A DNA stretch of 64,000 nt from positions 62,001 to 126,000 of the forward strand of contig NZ_JWLC01000015.1 of NCBI RefSeq assembly GCF_000813745.1. The letters are read 5' to 3'. Position numbers and translations under genes: made by a program. This document shows positions 52,807 to 62,529 of this stretch, in pieces. Position 1 is the stretch's first letter. Each line of letters starts with the position of its first letter. The stretch comes from Leisingera sp. ANG-M1 (GTDB taxonomy: Bacteria; Pseudomonadota; Alphaproteobacteria; Rhodobacterales; Rhodobacteraceae). A model generated the notes under the pieces. The model saw only the letters and a list, made by a program, of their open reading frames with translations. It did not search any database and had not been told where the DNA came from.

Positions 52807-54495
52807 TCAGCGCTGCGAAGCGGCTGCGCAATCCTGCAGCGCCGTCAGCACCAGTTCCGGGAAAGTGTAAAACAACAGCGCGCCGGCCTCCTGGCTGACG
52901 CAAAGCTGGGCGTTGCGGATGCCGTTCAGTGCCTCGCGCACCACCGCCAGCGGCGCCACATGGTCTTCTCCGCCATGCACGAACACCGCCCGCGTTTCCC
53001 GGGCCAAAGCGATCTTCTGAAAACCCTGGCGCAGCATCTGCACATCCGCGACAAAGCCGGCCCCGCCCTGCTGCAGAAACACGCTCTGGCTGTGCTTCAA
53101 AAGCGGCAGCAGATCCAGCCCCTGCAGCATTTCCCGCTCTCTGCCGCCGCGTGCTGACTGGATTTTAAGCAGTTTCTCGTGACCGTACCACCGCAGCGCT
53201 GCCGACCAGCCTTTCATCAGTGCGGGCAGCATCCACCTGGCATGGGAAGCGCAAAAAGCAACCAGCCAAGCATAGCCGCTGAGGCTGGAAAACTGCCTGG
53301 TCGAAGTGATCGCGCAGTTCGACGCCACCGCCACCAGCCCTGCCACCCGGCTGTGCAGCCGGTTCGCAGCCAGACAGCCATAAAGCGCACCGCCGCGATG
53401 GCTGAGCAGCACCGGCCGCAGCAGATTTTCCCGGGTGATCAGCGCGTCCAGCTGCTGCACAAAGGCATCCGCCGGATCCTGGCCGCGCCGCAGCGGTGAA
53501 GTGCCGCCATACCCCGCCCGCATCGGCGCATATATCCGGAACCCCAAAGTCCTGAGCTGCGGCTGCAAGCGCTGCAGCGGTGCGATCCCGTCCAACAGGC
53601 CATGCAGATAGATCACCGGCTGGCCAGTGTCGGCCCCGAGCCGGAAGAACTGGATCCGCTGGCCGCTGCTGTCCTGAAACTCCTCCGAAGGCGGCAGCAT
53701 CGCGCCTTGCGCAATCTTCAAGTCCCTGGTCCGTTCCTCCATCAAAAAGGCTGCAAGCCGGATCAGCTCTGCTGCACCTGGCGCACCAGCCCTGGCCGCA
53801 ATCGGCCCCAGCGCAGCCGCCGCACCGCGGCCGGTTCCGGTCAGGATGGCCTTCAGCGGTTCCATATCCGCAGTTTGCAGCCCCAGGGCCGCAGCCAGCG
53901 GCCTGGCGGCGGCGCAGCTCCACTCCACCTCCAGCCGTTCCGCCATCACCGCCGCTGCCGCCCCCTCTGCCCGGCCCGTCCAAACCGGACGGCAGAGGAT
54001 TTTTTCGCCCGGCCAGCATGTGTCCAGCACCAAGACATCCTGCCGAGAAACAAGGCCCTGGCGCACCTGCTCCAGGAAATTGCGCCAGCGCCCGGCTGCG
54101 GCAGCCGTCAGCCCCATACCTGCAGCCAGGTCTGCGCCCGCGCTCAGCTGCCGCGCGGCCCGCTGCGACGCATTCAGCAGGCCTTCCTCTGGCACAGCTG
54201 CGGCCAGCAGCCAGAACCGCGGGCAATCTCCGGAATAACCGCAGGGATGCGGGCGCCCCGCCCGCTGCCACTCCTGCTCATGAATCTCCGCCGCCCGGGC
54301 AAAATGCGCCTTCAGCACCGGCGCAGCCCTGACCTGCCCCATCGGCCAGCGGCTGTCCGGCGCTTCCGCGAACCCTTGCCCCGGCTCCTCCCCGGCGGAA
54401 AACCGGTCGAACTGCTCCGCCCGGATCATCGTCTCGTATATTGCAGCAACGACCTGGTCTTGCGACAAGGCCTGCGCACGGCACAAGAGCGTCAC
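52807..54495 (-). CDS. Alpha/beta-hydrolase-fold protein lacking catalytic residues
   Basis: 562 residues. The N-terminal 280 residues begin like the sensor parts of LuxR-type regulators (ALSQDQVVAAIYETMIRAEQ), but no HTH follows. From 285 an alpha/beta hydrolase fold is clear (PVIYLHGLLDGI, YAPMRAGYGGT). At the nucleophile elbow the usual GHSxGG reads SHRGGA, so Ser is replaced by Arg; at the His position, normally AGHxxxY, it reads AGALLFY. The Asp site (GGEDHVAP) is present. It is thus probably a ligand-binding or regulatory pseudo-enzyme. A strong palindrome lies upstream. Confidence 0.65.
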   Translation of the reverse strand: MTLLCRAQALSQDQVVAAIYETMIRAEQFDRFSAGEEPGQGFAEAPDSRWPMGQVRAAPVLKAHFARAAEIHEQEWQRAGRPHPCGYSGDCPRFWLLAAAVPEEGLLNASQRAARQLSAGADLAAGMGLTAAAAGRWRNFLEQVRQGLVSRQDVLVLDTCWPGEKILCRPVWTGRAEGAAAAVMAERLEVEWSCAAARPLAAALGLQTADMEPLKAILTGTGRGAAAALGPIAARAGAPGAAELIRLAAFLMEERTRDLKIAQGAMLPPSEEFQDSSGQRIQFFRLGADTGQPVIYLHGLLDGIAPLQRLQPQLRTLGFRIYAPMRAGYGGTSPLRRGQDPADAFVQQLDALITRENLLRPVLLSHRGGALYGCLAANRLHSRVAGLVAVASNCAITSTRQFSSLSGYAWLVAFCASHARWMLPALMKGWSAALRWYGHEKLLKIQSARGGREREMLQGLDLLPLLKHSQSVFLQQGGAGFVADVQMLRQGFQKIALARETRAVFVHGGEDHVAPLAVVREALNGIRNAQLCVSQEAGALLFYTFPELVLTALQDCAAASQR

Positions 54496-54717
54496 TCCTG
54501 CCCCCCCAATATTGCTTCCGACATCAGGAAGACCGCACGCCTTGCAAGCATAGGTACAGGAGCGGGCCCTTAAGCCCGCCCGTTTCAGGCAATCAGCCCG
54601 TCAACTGAAAAAACCCGGCTGGTTCAGCCCCCGTCAGAGCTGCTGTTCCATCCCGGACCAGCCCACTTCTTGGGCTCCCATACGCTTGGGCGCGCACGCC
54701 CTCTCCGAACTACAACC

Positions 54718-54744
54718 AATTTGAGAACCAGCTATTCTCAAATT
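54718..54744. promoter_or_regulatory. Perfect 10-bp inverted repeat upstream of the pseudo-hydrolase gene
   Basis: AATTTGAGAA and TTCTCAAATT are exact inverted arms around CCAGCTA. They lie in the 372-bp gene-less interval between the pseudo-hydrolase start (54495) and the HIT gene end (54868). Three AATTCAA words follow at 54742-54770. Candidate regulator site; apart from this and the HIT terminator I see nothing else in the interval. Confidence 0.55.
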
Positions 54745-54784
54745 CAACTAAAATTCAACATCTAATTCAAAGGCGCAATTTTAC

Positions 54785-54813
54785 AGTAAAAATGCGCCGC
54801 CTTTCCAGGCGGC
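54785..54813 (-). terminator. Rho-independent terminator of the HIT gene
   Basis: On the minus strand GCCGCCT and AGGCGGC form a stem with a 4-base loop, followed by GCATTTTT. It lies 55 bp after the stop. Confidence 0.8.
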
Positions 54814-54867
54814 ACCATGTCTTCGGGCCAGACGGCGCCAGATCAGCCCCGGCGCAGCCCCGGCAGG

Positions 54868-55293
54868 TCAGCCGTCGCCCAGTGCGGCGCGGATCTGTGC
54901 GGCCTGCTCCTGAATCAGCTCCTGGTCCCCCATTTGGCCGGGCGGGCGCAGCCGGTCCCCCTCGCGTCGCGGCAGCACGTGGAAATGCAAATGGAACACC
55001 TCCTGGCCGCCTGCAGCCTCGTTGAACTGCTGCACAGTGACGCCATCGGCGCCAAACGCTTTGATTGCAGCCTGCGACAGCCTCTGCACGGTCTGCATCA
55101 CCACAGCCAGCTGCGCCGGGGTGGCATCCAGCAGATTGCGGCAGGGGGTCTTGGGAATCACCAGCAGATGCCCGTCGGCGCGCGGCATGATGTCCATGAA
55201 GGCCAGGGTGTCATCATCTTCATAGACCCGGGTTGAGGGAATCTCGCCACGCAACAGTTTGGCAAAGATATTGTCTGGATCGTAAGCGGGCAT
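54868..55293 (-). CDS. HIT-family nucleotide-binding protein
   Basis: 141 residues with the histidine triad as HLHFHVLPR and the N-terminal strand IFAKLLRGEIPSTRVYEDD. The family hydrolyses adenosine-phosphoramidate-type nucleotides. Standard length and all key histidines present. Divergent from ctaD with about 230 bp between, and followed by its own terminator. Confidence 0.92.
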   Translation of the reverse strand: MPAYDPDNIFAKLLRGEIPSTRVYEDDDTLAFMDIMPRADGHLLVIPKTPCRNLLDATPAQLAVVMQTVQRLSQAAIKAFGADGVTVQQFNEAAGGQEVFHLHFHVLPRREGDRLRPPGQMGDQELIQEQAAQIRAALGDG

Positions 55294-55406
55294 GCTTCTG
55301 GCCTCCTCTCAAGGTGTTTTCCCGGTTTTGCGCCTGCCATTTAGCCAGGTCAAGCGCCCTCGGCCGGCGCCGGCGGATGGCATTCAAGCCCCTGCGGCAA
55401 TAAATC

Positions 55407-55420
55407 TTGATTCAGATCAA
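55407..55420. promoter_or_regulatory. Perfect FNR/FnrL-type box upstream of ctaD
   Basis: TTGATTCAGATCAA fits the FNR consensus TTGAT-N4-ATCAA in every position, 108 bp before the ctaD start. Implies oxygen-dependent control of the aa3 oxidase gene by an FnrL-like protein; also 114 bp from the divergent HIT gene start. Confidence 0.7.
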
Positions 55421-55471
55421 ACTCCGCCATTGAAGGCCCCGGCGGGCCACTCTAATACTCCGAAGGAATCC

Positions 55472-55501
55472 AGGCCGCCCGGAGTCCGTCTCCGGGGGCC
55501 T
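55472..55501 (+). promoter_or_regulatory. Terminator-like hairpin in the ctaD leader
   Basis: AGGCC-g-CCCGGA pairs with TCCGGGGGCCT (11 bp, one bulge), followed by TTTCGTT, between the FNR box and the ctaD ribosome binding site (AGGAGGC). No gene upstream on this strand needs it, so it may attenuate ctaD or stop stray transcription. Confidence 0.5.
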
Positions 55502-55527
55502 TTCGTTATGCAGCAGGAGGCACCTAA

Positions 55528-57201
55528 ATGGCAGACGCAGCCATTCATGGTCACGGCCACGAGGACGAGCGGAGCTTTTTCACCCGCTGGTTCATGAGCA
55601 CGAACCATAAGGATATCGGCATTCTTTACCTGATCGTTTCGGCGATTGCAGGTCTCATCTCCGTCATCTTCACCGTCTATATGCGGCTGGAGCTGATGGA
55701 TCCGGGCGTTCAGTACATGTGCCTGGAAGGCGCGCGCCTGTTCGCAGACGCCGCTGCGGAATGTACTCCGAACGGCCACCTGTGGAACGTGATGATCACC
55801 GCCCACGGCATCCTGATGATGTTCTTCGTGGTGATTCCGGCGCTGTTCGGCGGTTTCGGCAACTACTTCATGCCGCTGCAGATCGGTGCGCCGGACATGG
55901 CGTTCCCGCGGATGAACAACCTGTCGTTCTGGATGTATGTCGCAGGCACCTCGCTGGCAGTTCTCTCGGTTGTCTCCCCGGGCGGCAATGACCAGCTGGG
56001 CTCCGGCGTTGGCTGGGTTCTGTACCCGCCGCTGTCTGTGAACGAAGGCGGCTACTCGATGGACCTGGCAATCTTTGCCGTGCACGTCTCGGGCGCGTCG
56101 TCGATCCTGGGTGCGATCAACATGATCACCACCTTCCTGAACATGCGCGCCCCGGGCATGACCCTGTTCAAGGTGCCGCTGTTCTCCTGGTCGATCTTCG
56201 TCACCTCCTGGCTGATCCTGCTGTCCCTGCCGGTTCTGGCCGGCGCCATCACCATGCTGCTGATGGACCGCAACTTCGGCTTCACTTTCTTTGATGCAGC
56301 CGGCGGCGGCGACCCGATCCTGTACCAGCACATCCTGTGGTTCTTCGGCCACCCGGAAGTCTACATCGTGATCCTTCCCGGCTTCGGCATCATCTCGCAC
56401 GTCATCGCGACTTTCGCGCGCAAGCCGGTCTTCGGCTACCTGCCGATGGTCTGGGCGATCATCGCGATTGGTGTTCTGGGCTTCGTCGTGTGGGCGCACC
56501 ACATGTACACTGTCGGCATGTCGCTGAACCAGCAGGCCTACTTCATGCTGGCCACCATGGTGATCGCGGTTCCGACCGGGGTTAAGGTGTTCTCCTGGAT
56601 CGCCACCATGTGGGGCGGCTCCATCGAGTTCAAAGCTCCGATGATGTTTGCCTTCGGCTTCCTGTTCCTGTTCACCGTCGGCGGTGTGACCGGCGTGGTT
56701 CTGTCGCAGGCCTCCGTGGACCGTGCCTATCACGACACTTACTATGTGGTTGCCCACTTCCACTACGTGATGTCGCTGGGCGCCGTCTTCGCGATCTTCG
56801 CAGGCATCTACTTCTACTTCGGCAAGATGACCGGCCGCCAGTACAACGAGCTGGGCGCACAGATCCACTTCTGGCTGTTCTTCATCGGCGCCAACCTCAC
56901 CTTCTTCCCGCAGCACTTCCTGGGCCGCCAGGGCATGCCGCGCCGTTACATCGACTATCCGGAAGGCTTCGCCTACTGGAACAAGATCTCCTCCTACGGC
57001 GCGTTCATCTCCTTTGCCTCGTTCCTGCTGTTCTTCGGCGTAGTGATCTATTCGCTGCTGCGCGGCGCCCGCGTCACCCAGAACAACTACTGGAACGAAT
57101 ACGCAGACACCCTGGAGTGGACCCTGCCCTCTCCGCCGCCCGAGCACACCTTCGAAATCCTGCCCAAGCAGGAAGAGTGGGATCGCTCGCACTCGCACTA
57201 A
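55528..57201 (+). CDS. ctaD: Cytochrome c oxidase subunit I (aa3 type)
   Basis: 557 residues with 12 membrane helices. Haem and copper ligands are in place: the helix II His in [11 protein letters not shown], the Cu-B/Tyr motif [14 protein letters not shown], the His pair in [11 protein letters not shown] and the helix X His pair in [14 protein letters not shown]. The proton-channel residues of A-type oxidases ([10 protein letters not shown] start, HPEVY) are present. It stands alone here, without the coxB/coxC genes, as is common in Rhodobacteraceae, and has its own FNR-type box and terminator. Confidence 0.97.
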   Translation: MADAAIHGHGHEDERSFFTRWFMSTNHKDIGILYLIVSAIAGLISVIFTVYMRLELMDPGVQYMCLEGARLFADAAAECTPNGHLWNVMITAHGILMMFFVVIPALFGGFGNYFMPLQIGAPDMAFPRMNNLSFWMYVAGTSLAVLSVVSPGGNDQLGSGVGWVLYPPLSVNEGGYSMDLAIFAVHVSGASSILGAINMITTFLNMRAPGMTLFKVPLFSWSIFVTSWLILLSLPVLAGAITMLLMDRNFGFTFFDAAGGGDPILYQHILWFFGHPEVYIVILPGFGIISHVIATFARKPVFGYLPMVWAIIAIGVLGFVVWAHHMYTVGMSLNQQAYFMLATMVIAVPTGVKVFSWIATMWGGSIEFKAPMMFAFGFLFLFTVGGVTGVVLSQASVDRAYHDTYYVVAHFHYVMSLGAVFAIFAGIYFYFGKMTGRQYNELGAQIHFWLFFIGANLTFFPQHFLGRQGMPRRYIDYPEGFAYWNKISSYGAFISFASFLLFFGVVIYSLLRGARVTQNNYWNEYADTLEWTLPSPPPEHTFEILPKQEEWDRSHSH

Positions 57202-57224
57202 GCGGCTGAGTTCCTGAACAAGAA

Positions 57225-57257
57225 AAGGCCCCGGCGCAGATGCTCCGGGGCCTTTTT
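57225..57257 (+). terminator. Rho-independent terminator of ctaD
   Basis: AGGCCCCGG and CCGGGGCCT stem with a 10-base loop and TTTTT. It also rules out a DUF2244 start at 57240. Confidence 0.92.
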
Positions 57258-57314
57258 CATGCTCCTGCGATAATCCCCCGCAGTGGAAATTCTGCCGTTC
57301 CGGCACATCTTTTA

Positions 57315-57830
57315 ATGTATACTCTTGACCGCAACAGGCCCCACGCCATGCCCTACAACTGGATCCGTCCGCACAATGGCGCCGAGCGCGAACTGCACCT
57401 CTGGCCGCATCAATCGCTGCCGGCCAAAGGCTATGCGCGTTTCCTCGGACTGACCGCGGCTTTGATCTGCGTGCCGCTAGTGCCGCTGCTGGGTTCGTTC
57501 CTGCTCTGGGGGCTGCTGCCCTTCCTGCTGCTCGCCCTGTTCGGCATGAAATGGGCACTGGACCGAAGCCGCCGCGACCACCAGATCCTGGAGGTCCTGA
57601 CCATCGGGCCCGAAGACGCCAGGCTGGAGCGGATCAATCCCGACGGCCACCGCCAAAGCTGGCGCTGCAACCGTTACTGGACCCGCGTCGAGATGCACGA
57701 CCAGGACGGTCCAGTCCCCCATTACGTCACCCTGCAGGGCGGCGGCCGCGAAGTGGAAATCGGCGCCTTCCTGTCCGAGGATGAACGGGTGGCGCTCTAC
57801 GGCGACCTCAAAACCGCTTTCGCCCGCTGA
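57315..57830 (+). CDS. DUF2244 membrane protein
   Basis: 171 residues (or 160 from the ATG at 57348, where the family consensus MPYNW begins). Two close membrane helices (FLGLTAALICVPLVPLLGSFLLWGLLP...) are followed by a soluble domain with DRSRRDHQILEVL and SWRCNRYWTRVEM, which matches DUF2244. Members occur near oxidase genes in alphaproteobacteria, but no function is known. It starts after the ctaD terminator and must have its own promoter. Confidence 0.75.
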   Translation: MYTLDRNRPHAMPYNWIRPHNGAERELHLWPHQSLPAKGYARFLGLTAALICVPLVPLLGSFLLWGLLPFLLLALFGMKWALDRSRRDHQILEVLTIGPEDARLERINPDGHRQSWRCNRYWTRVEMHDQDGPVPHYVTLQGGGREVEIGAFLSEDERVALYGDLKTAFAR

Positions 57831-57839
57831 ACGGCAAAG

Positions 57840-57861
57840 AAAAAGGCCCGCAGTGCGGACC
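57840..57861 (-). terminator. Terminator of the YqeY-like gene
   Basis: Minus strand: GGTCCGC and GCGGGCC stem with a 3-base loop and one mismatch, followed by TTTTTCTT. About 80 bp after the stop. Confidence 0.7.
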
Positions 57862-57940
57862 TCCAAGCTTCTTTCTGGTCACAAATACCCGCGCCGCAGG
57901 CATCGTCCTTCAGCGCGGTATCAGCCGCGGCAGCGGCAGA

Positions 57941-58414
57941 TCAGCAATCGCCTTTGTTGCAGAGCTGATCCTTTACCATCGGCCCGGCTTTGCCGAAATC
58001 CATCTGGCCGGTGTATTTCGCCTTCAGCGCGCCCATCACCTTGCCCATGTCGCGAATCGATTCGGCGCCGGTTTCCGCCACCGCTGCCTTGATCGCCTCG
58101 GCCACCTCTTCACTGCTCAGCTGCTGCGGCAGGAATTCCTCGATGACGGCGATCTCGCCCAGTTCCCGCTCCGCCAGATCCAGCCGCCCGCCTTCCTCAT
58201 AGGCGCGGGCGCTTTCGTTGCGCTGCTTGGTCATCTTGCCAAGAATGGCGAGGATTTCACCGTCCCCGATGCTGCTTTCCTCGCCATCGGCGCGGGCTGC
58301 AATCTCGCGGTCCTTGATGGCGGCATTGATCAGCCGCAATGTGGCCAGCCGATCGGCCGCCTTGTCTTTCATCGCTTGCTTCAGGGCCTGGTTGACCCGG
58401 GTGCGCGTATCCAT
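57941..58414 (-). CDS. GatB/YqeY-family protein
   Basis: 157 residues of the YqeY family, which share a helical domain with the tail of GatB: VNQALKQAMKDKAADRLATLRLINAAI, RELGEIAVIEEFLPQQLS and MGKVMGALKAKYTGQMDF. Such proteins may touch tRNA, but no reaction is proven. The start at 58414 (MDTRTRV) is preferred over one at 58426. It is divergent from carA. Confidence 0.88.
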   Translation of the reverse strand: MDTRTRVNQALKQAMKDKAADRLATLRLINAAIKDREIAARADGEESSIGDGEILAILGKMTKQRNESARAYEEGGRLDLAERELGEIAVIEEFLPQQLSSEEVAEAIKAAVAETGAESIRDMGKVMGALKAKYTGQMDFGKAGPMVKDQLCNKGDC

Positions 58415-58596
58415 GTGCAAAAGCATCCTCGTGGTTGCCGGACACCGATGGTTATCCAATCCGGGGCCCTAGCGCAAGTTTACTGTAATTTTCCGGAACC
58501 CGGCCCGGCAGCGCTCCGCCGCACCCTTGCAGGCTTGACCCGCATGGGCGAGCCCCTTACAAGCCCATGAATTTATCCCGCATGGAGACTCGCGCA

Positions 58597-59757
<1,161 letters not shown>

Positions 59758-59764
59758 AAAAGCT

Positions 59765-59795
59765 GTTAACCATGCCGCCCGGCGGCATGGTTAAC
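59765..59795. terminator. 31-bp perfect palindrome after carA
   Basis: Two 15-base arms (GTTAACCATGCCGCC and its complement) around a single C. It may act as a transcript end or as an operator; there is no T run. Confidence 0.5.
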
Positions 59796-59866
59796 GCGAC
59801 GTTTACCTATTCTTAAGCCGCCTCCGCCAGCCTGAGATCCTCATAGCTCAATCTGGCGGGACGGCG

Positions 59867-61789
59867 ATGCTTCCTGCGTTTCAAAATCTGCACGGCCTCA
59901 GGCGGAGGCCGCCCCGAGGCAGCTCACCTCTGACGCCACCGCCAGTGGACGGCAGCGGCATGATGAAGGCGCTTGTCCTGCGTCAGCACCAGAAAGCCGC
60001 GCTGGGACGGATTCTGGTGGCCGAGGGATTGGCCAGCGAAGACCAAGTGCAGGACACGCTTGCCCAGCAATACCAGATGCCGCGGGCCGATTTGACCGGC
60101 CAGGTTGCAGCCCCCCGGCTGCTGGCGCGTAAGCCAGCACAGTTCTGGCTCCGCCATTGCGCGCTGCCGTGGATGCAGCTGGGCCAGACAGTCACGGTTG
60201 CCATCGCCCACCCCGACCGCTTCAGCGAGCTGCAGCAGGAACTGGAGGGCACGTTTCCCGGCATCACCCCGGTGCTGGCCAGCGAAGAGCAGATCACGTC
60301 TTTGCTCACCGCGCATTTCAGCCCGGCCCTGGTCCGCCAGGCCAGCAGCAGCGTTATCCCGCGGCTGAGCTGCCGCACGCTGCAGCCGGCAAGGGCCCGG
60401 GCCTTGCTAACGGCCTGCGCCCTGCCCGCGCTTTGGCTCACGTGGAGCGCTCCGGCTGCTATCTTCACGGGCCTGTGCCTGCTGGCGCTGCTTTCTGTGC
60501 TGCTCTTCACAATGCTGAAGCTCTGCGGCCTGGCGGCGTATTGGTCTGTCCGCGCCAGGCGCCGTCCCGCTCCGCCGCCATGCGCGCCCGCACTGCTTAA
60601 ACGGCCCGTCATCTCTGTGCTGGTGCCGCTTTACAAGGAAGCCGAAATCAGCCGGGCGCTGCTGGCGCGCATCCGCAAACTCAGCTACCCGCGCGCGCTG
60701 ACCGACGTGATCCTTGTGCTGGAAGAACATGACAGCGTCACCCGTACCGCATTGGCCGCCGCCAAACTGCCAGCCTGGATCCGCGTGGTGGAAGTGCCGG
60801 CCTTTGGCGGGCTGACCACCAAGCCACGGGCAATGAACTATGCGCTGAACTTCTGCCGCGGCGAGATCATCGGGGTCTGGGACGCTGAGGACGCGCCGCA
60901 GGAAGACCAGCTGGACAGGGTTGCGCAAGCCTTTGCACGCGCCGGACCCAAGACCGCCTGTTTCCAAGGCGTGCTCGACTATTACAACCCGCGCACCAAC
61001 TGGATTTCCCGCTGTTTCACCCTGGAATACGGCAGCTGGTTCCGCATCGTGCTGCAGGGCATTGCCCGGCTGGGCCTGGTGGTGCCACTAGGCGGCACCA
61101 CGATGTTCATCCGGCGCCAGGTACTGGAGGAACTGGGCGGCTGGGACGCCCACAACGTGACCGAAGACGCCGATCTAGGTGTCCGCCTTTACCGCGCGGG
61201 CTACCGCACCACGATGCTGCCCAGCACCACCTTCGAGGAGGCCAATTGCCGCCCTTGGCCCTGGGTCAAGCAGCGTTCGCGCTGGCTCAAGGGCTTCATG
61301 GTGACCTATCTGGTGCATATGCGTCAGCCGCTGCGGCTGCTGGGGGATCTTGGCTGGAAGCGCTTTCTGGGCTACCAGGCCTTCTTTCTAGGCACGATCG
61401 GACAGTTTCTGTTCGCCCCGCTCTTGTGGAGCTTCTGGCTCGTCGCCCTTGGGCTGCCGCATCCCAGCACCGGAATGGTGACGCCGCAGCTGCTGAACCT
61501 GGCGGCTGCGGCGCTGGTGTTTTTTGAAGGCCTGGGCCTGGTGATAAGCGCCACCGCGGCCTTTGCCATGGGCCGTCCCTGGCTGGCCGCCTGGGCGCCT
61601 GCAATGATCCTTTATTTCCCGATGGGAGCGCTGGCGGTTGCCAAGGCCGCGCATGAGCTGCTTGCCCGCCCGTTTTTCTGGGACAAGACCGCGCATGGCG
61701 TCAAAACCGCCGCCAAGAGCACCCGCACAGGCCGCAAGTGCCGGCGGCTTATCCCCGGCCGCTGGCGTCCTCTTTCAGGCGGGTCATGA
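59867..61789 (+). CDS. MshEN-glycosyltransferase family 2 fusion protein
   Basis: 640 residues. Residues 40-165 resemble the N-terminal MshEN/GspE_N domain, which binds cyclic di-GMP in some secretion ATPases (ALGRILVAEGLASEDQVQDT). Two helices near 185-225 follow. From 240 a processive GT2 is seen: ISVLVPLYKEAEISRALL, VWDAEDAP (DxD), NVTEDADLG (TED) and KQRSRWLKGF (QxxRW), then four helices. It likely makes an exopolysaccharide under c-di-GMP control. The start is ATG 59867 or the ATG pair at 59960. The end overlaps the GntR gene by 41 bp, tail to tail. Confidence 0.8.
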   Translation: MLPAFQNLHGLRRRPPRGSSPLTPPPVDGSGMMKALVLRQHQKAALGRILVAEGLASEDQVQDTLAQQYQMPRADLTGQVAAPRLLARKPAQFWLRHCALPWMQLGQTVTVAIAHPDRFSELQQELEGTFPGITPVLASEEQITSLLTAHFSPALVRQASSSVIPRLSCRTLQPARARALLTACALPALWLTWSAPAAIFTGLCLLALLSVLLFTMLKLCGLAAYWSVRARRRPAPPPCAPALLKRPVISVLVPLYKEAEISRALLARIRKLSYPRALTDVILVLEEHDSVTRTALAAAKLPAWIRVVEVPAFGGLTTKPRAMNYALNFCRGEIIGVWDAEDAPQEDQLDRVAQAFARAGPKTACFQGVLDYYNPRTNWISRCFTLEYGSWFRIVLQGIARLGLVVPLGGTTMFIRRQVLEELGGWDAHNVTEDADLGVRLYRAGYRTTMLPSTTFEEANCRPWPWVKQRSRWLKGFMVTYLVHMRQPLRLLGDLGWKRFLGYQAFFLGTIGQFLFAPLLWSFWLVALGLPHPSTGMVTPQLLNLAAAALVFFEGLGLVISATAAFAMGRPWLAAWAPAMILYFPMGALAVAKAAHELLARPFFWDKTAHGVKTAAKSTRTGRKCRRLIPGRWRPLSGGS

Positions 61790-62387
61790 ACGCCACCGAG
61801 ATATGCTCTTTCAGGGCTGCACCCGCTGCATCCTCGTCGCGGCGGCTGATCGCATCGACAATGCCCTTATGCTCGGACTGGGCGATTTCGCTGCGCCCCT
61901 CGGCCGCCAGCGAGGTAGTGGCCATCAGCGCCATGGTCCGGTGCACCAGGTCCAGCTGCTGCACCAGGTAGCGGTTGTGCGAGGCCAGATGGATCTGCTC
62001 GTGAAAGCGGCGGTTGGCCTTGGACAGTTCTGTCGGATTATCGATGAGCGCGTCATCCGCCTCAACCATATCTTTCAGCACCTTGATCTCTTCCTCGGTG
62101 GCATGGCGCGCCGCCAGCCGTGCCGCCAGCCCCTCCAGCTCGCGCCGCACCACATAGAGTTCAGCCATCTGGTTGTGGTCCAGCGAGGCCACAATCAAGG
62201 AACGTCCGTCCCGCTCCAATAGCGATTGCGTCTCCAGCCGCTGCAGCGCCTCGCGGATCGGCGTACGCGAGACGCCAAAGCGCTCCGCCAGATCGCTTTC
62301 CACCAGCCTGTCGCCGGGCTTGTACACGCCGACGTCAATCGCCTCGAGGATCAGCGCATAGGCATCTTTCTGGTTGCTGCGGCTCAT
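61749..62387 (-). CDS. GntR-family regulator (FCD type)
   Basis: 212 residues: winged helix (VESDLAERFGVSRTPIREALQRL) and FCD domain (VRRELEGLAARLAARHATEE, NRRFHEQIHLASHNRY, EHKGIVDAISRRDED). Target genes are not evident; the nearest, a nucleotidase at 62530, is divergent. Its last 41 bp lie inside the 3' end of the glycosyltransferase gene on the other strand. Confidence 0.9.
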   Translation of the reverse strand: MSRSNQKDAYALILEAIDVGVYKPGDRLVESDLAERFGVSRTPIREALQRLETQSLLERDGRSLIVASLDHNQMAELYVVRRELEGLAARLAARHATEEEIKVLKDMVEADDALIDNPTELSKANRRFHEQIHLASHNRYLVQQLDLVHRTMALMATTSLAAEGRSEIAQSEHKGIVDAISRRDEDAAGAALKEHISVAFMTRLKEDASGRG

Positions 62388-62529
62388 GGTCTTTCCTGTC
62401 TTGCTGGATCAGACCATCTCTACAGCCCGCGCGGCGGCATTCAACCCTGATGGCGCCAACGTGCTGAAAACCCGCAGGCAAAATGCGCTTTTGATTGCGA
62501 ATCCGCCGCCTGCGCCCTACTGCGGGCAC

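Noticed and set aside
57240-57314. An upstream start for the DUF2244 gene at 57240
   Set aside because: That start lies within the ctaD terminator hairpin, and the added residues do not belong to the family.
55417-57558. A 713-codon open frame on the minus strand across ctaD
   Set aside because: It is the antisense shadow of ctaD, which has all family motifs; the minus frame is His/Asp/Gln-rich without any domain, as expected from GC-rich codon structure.
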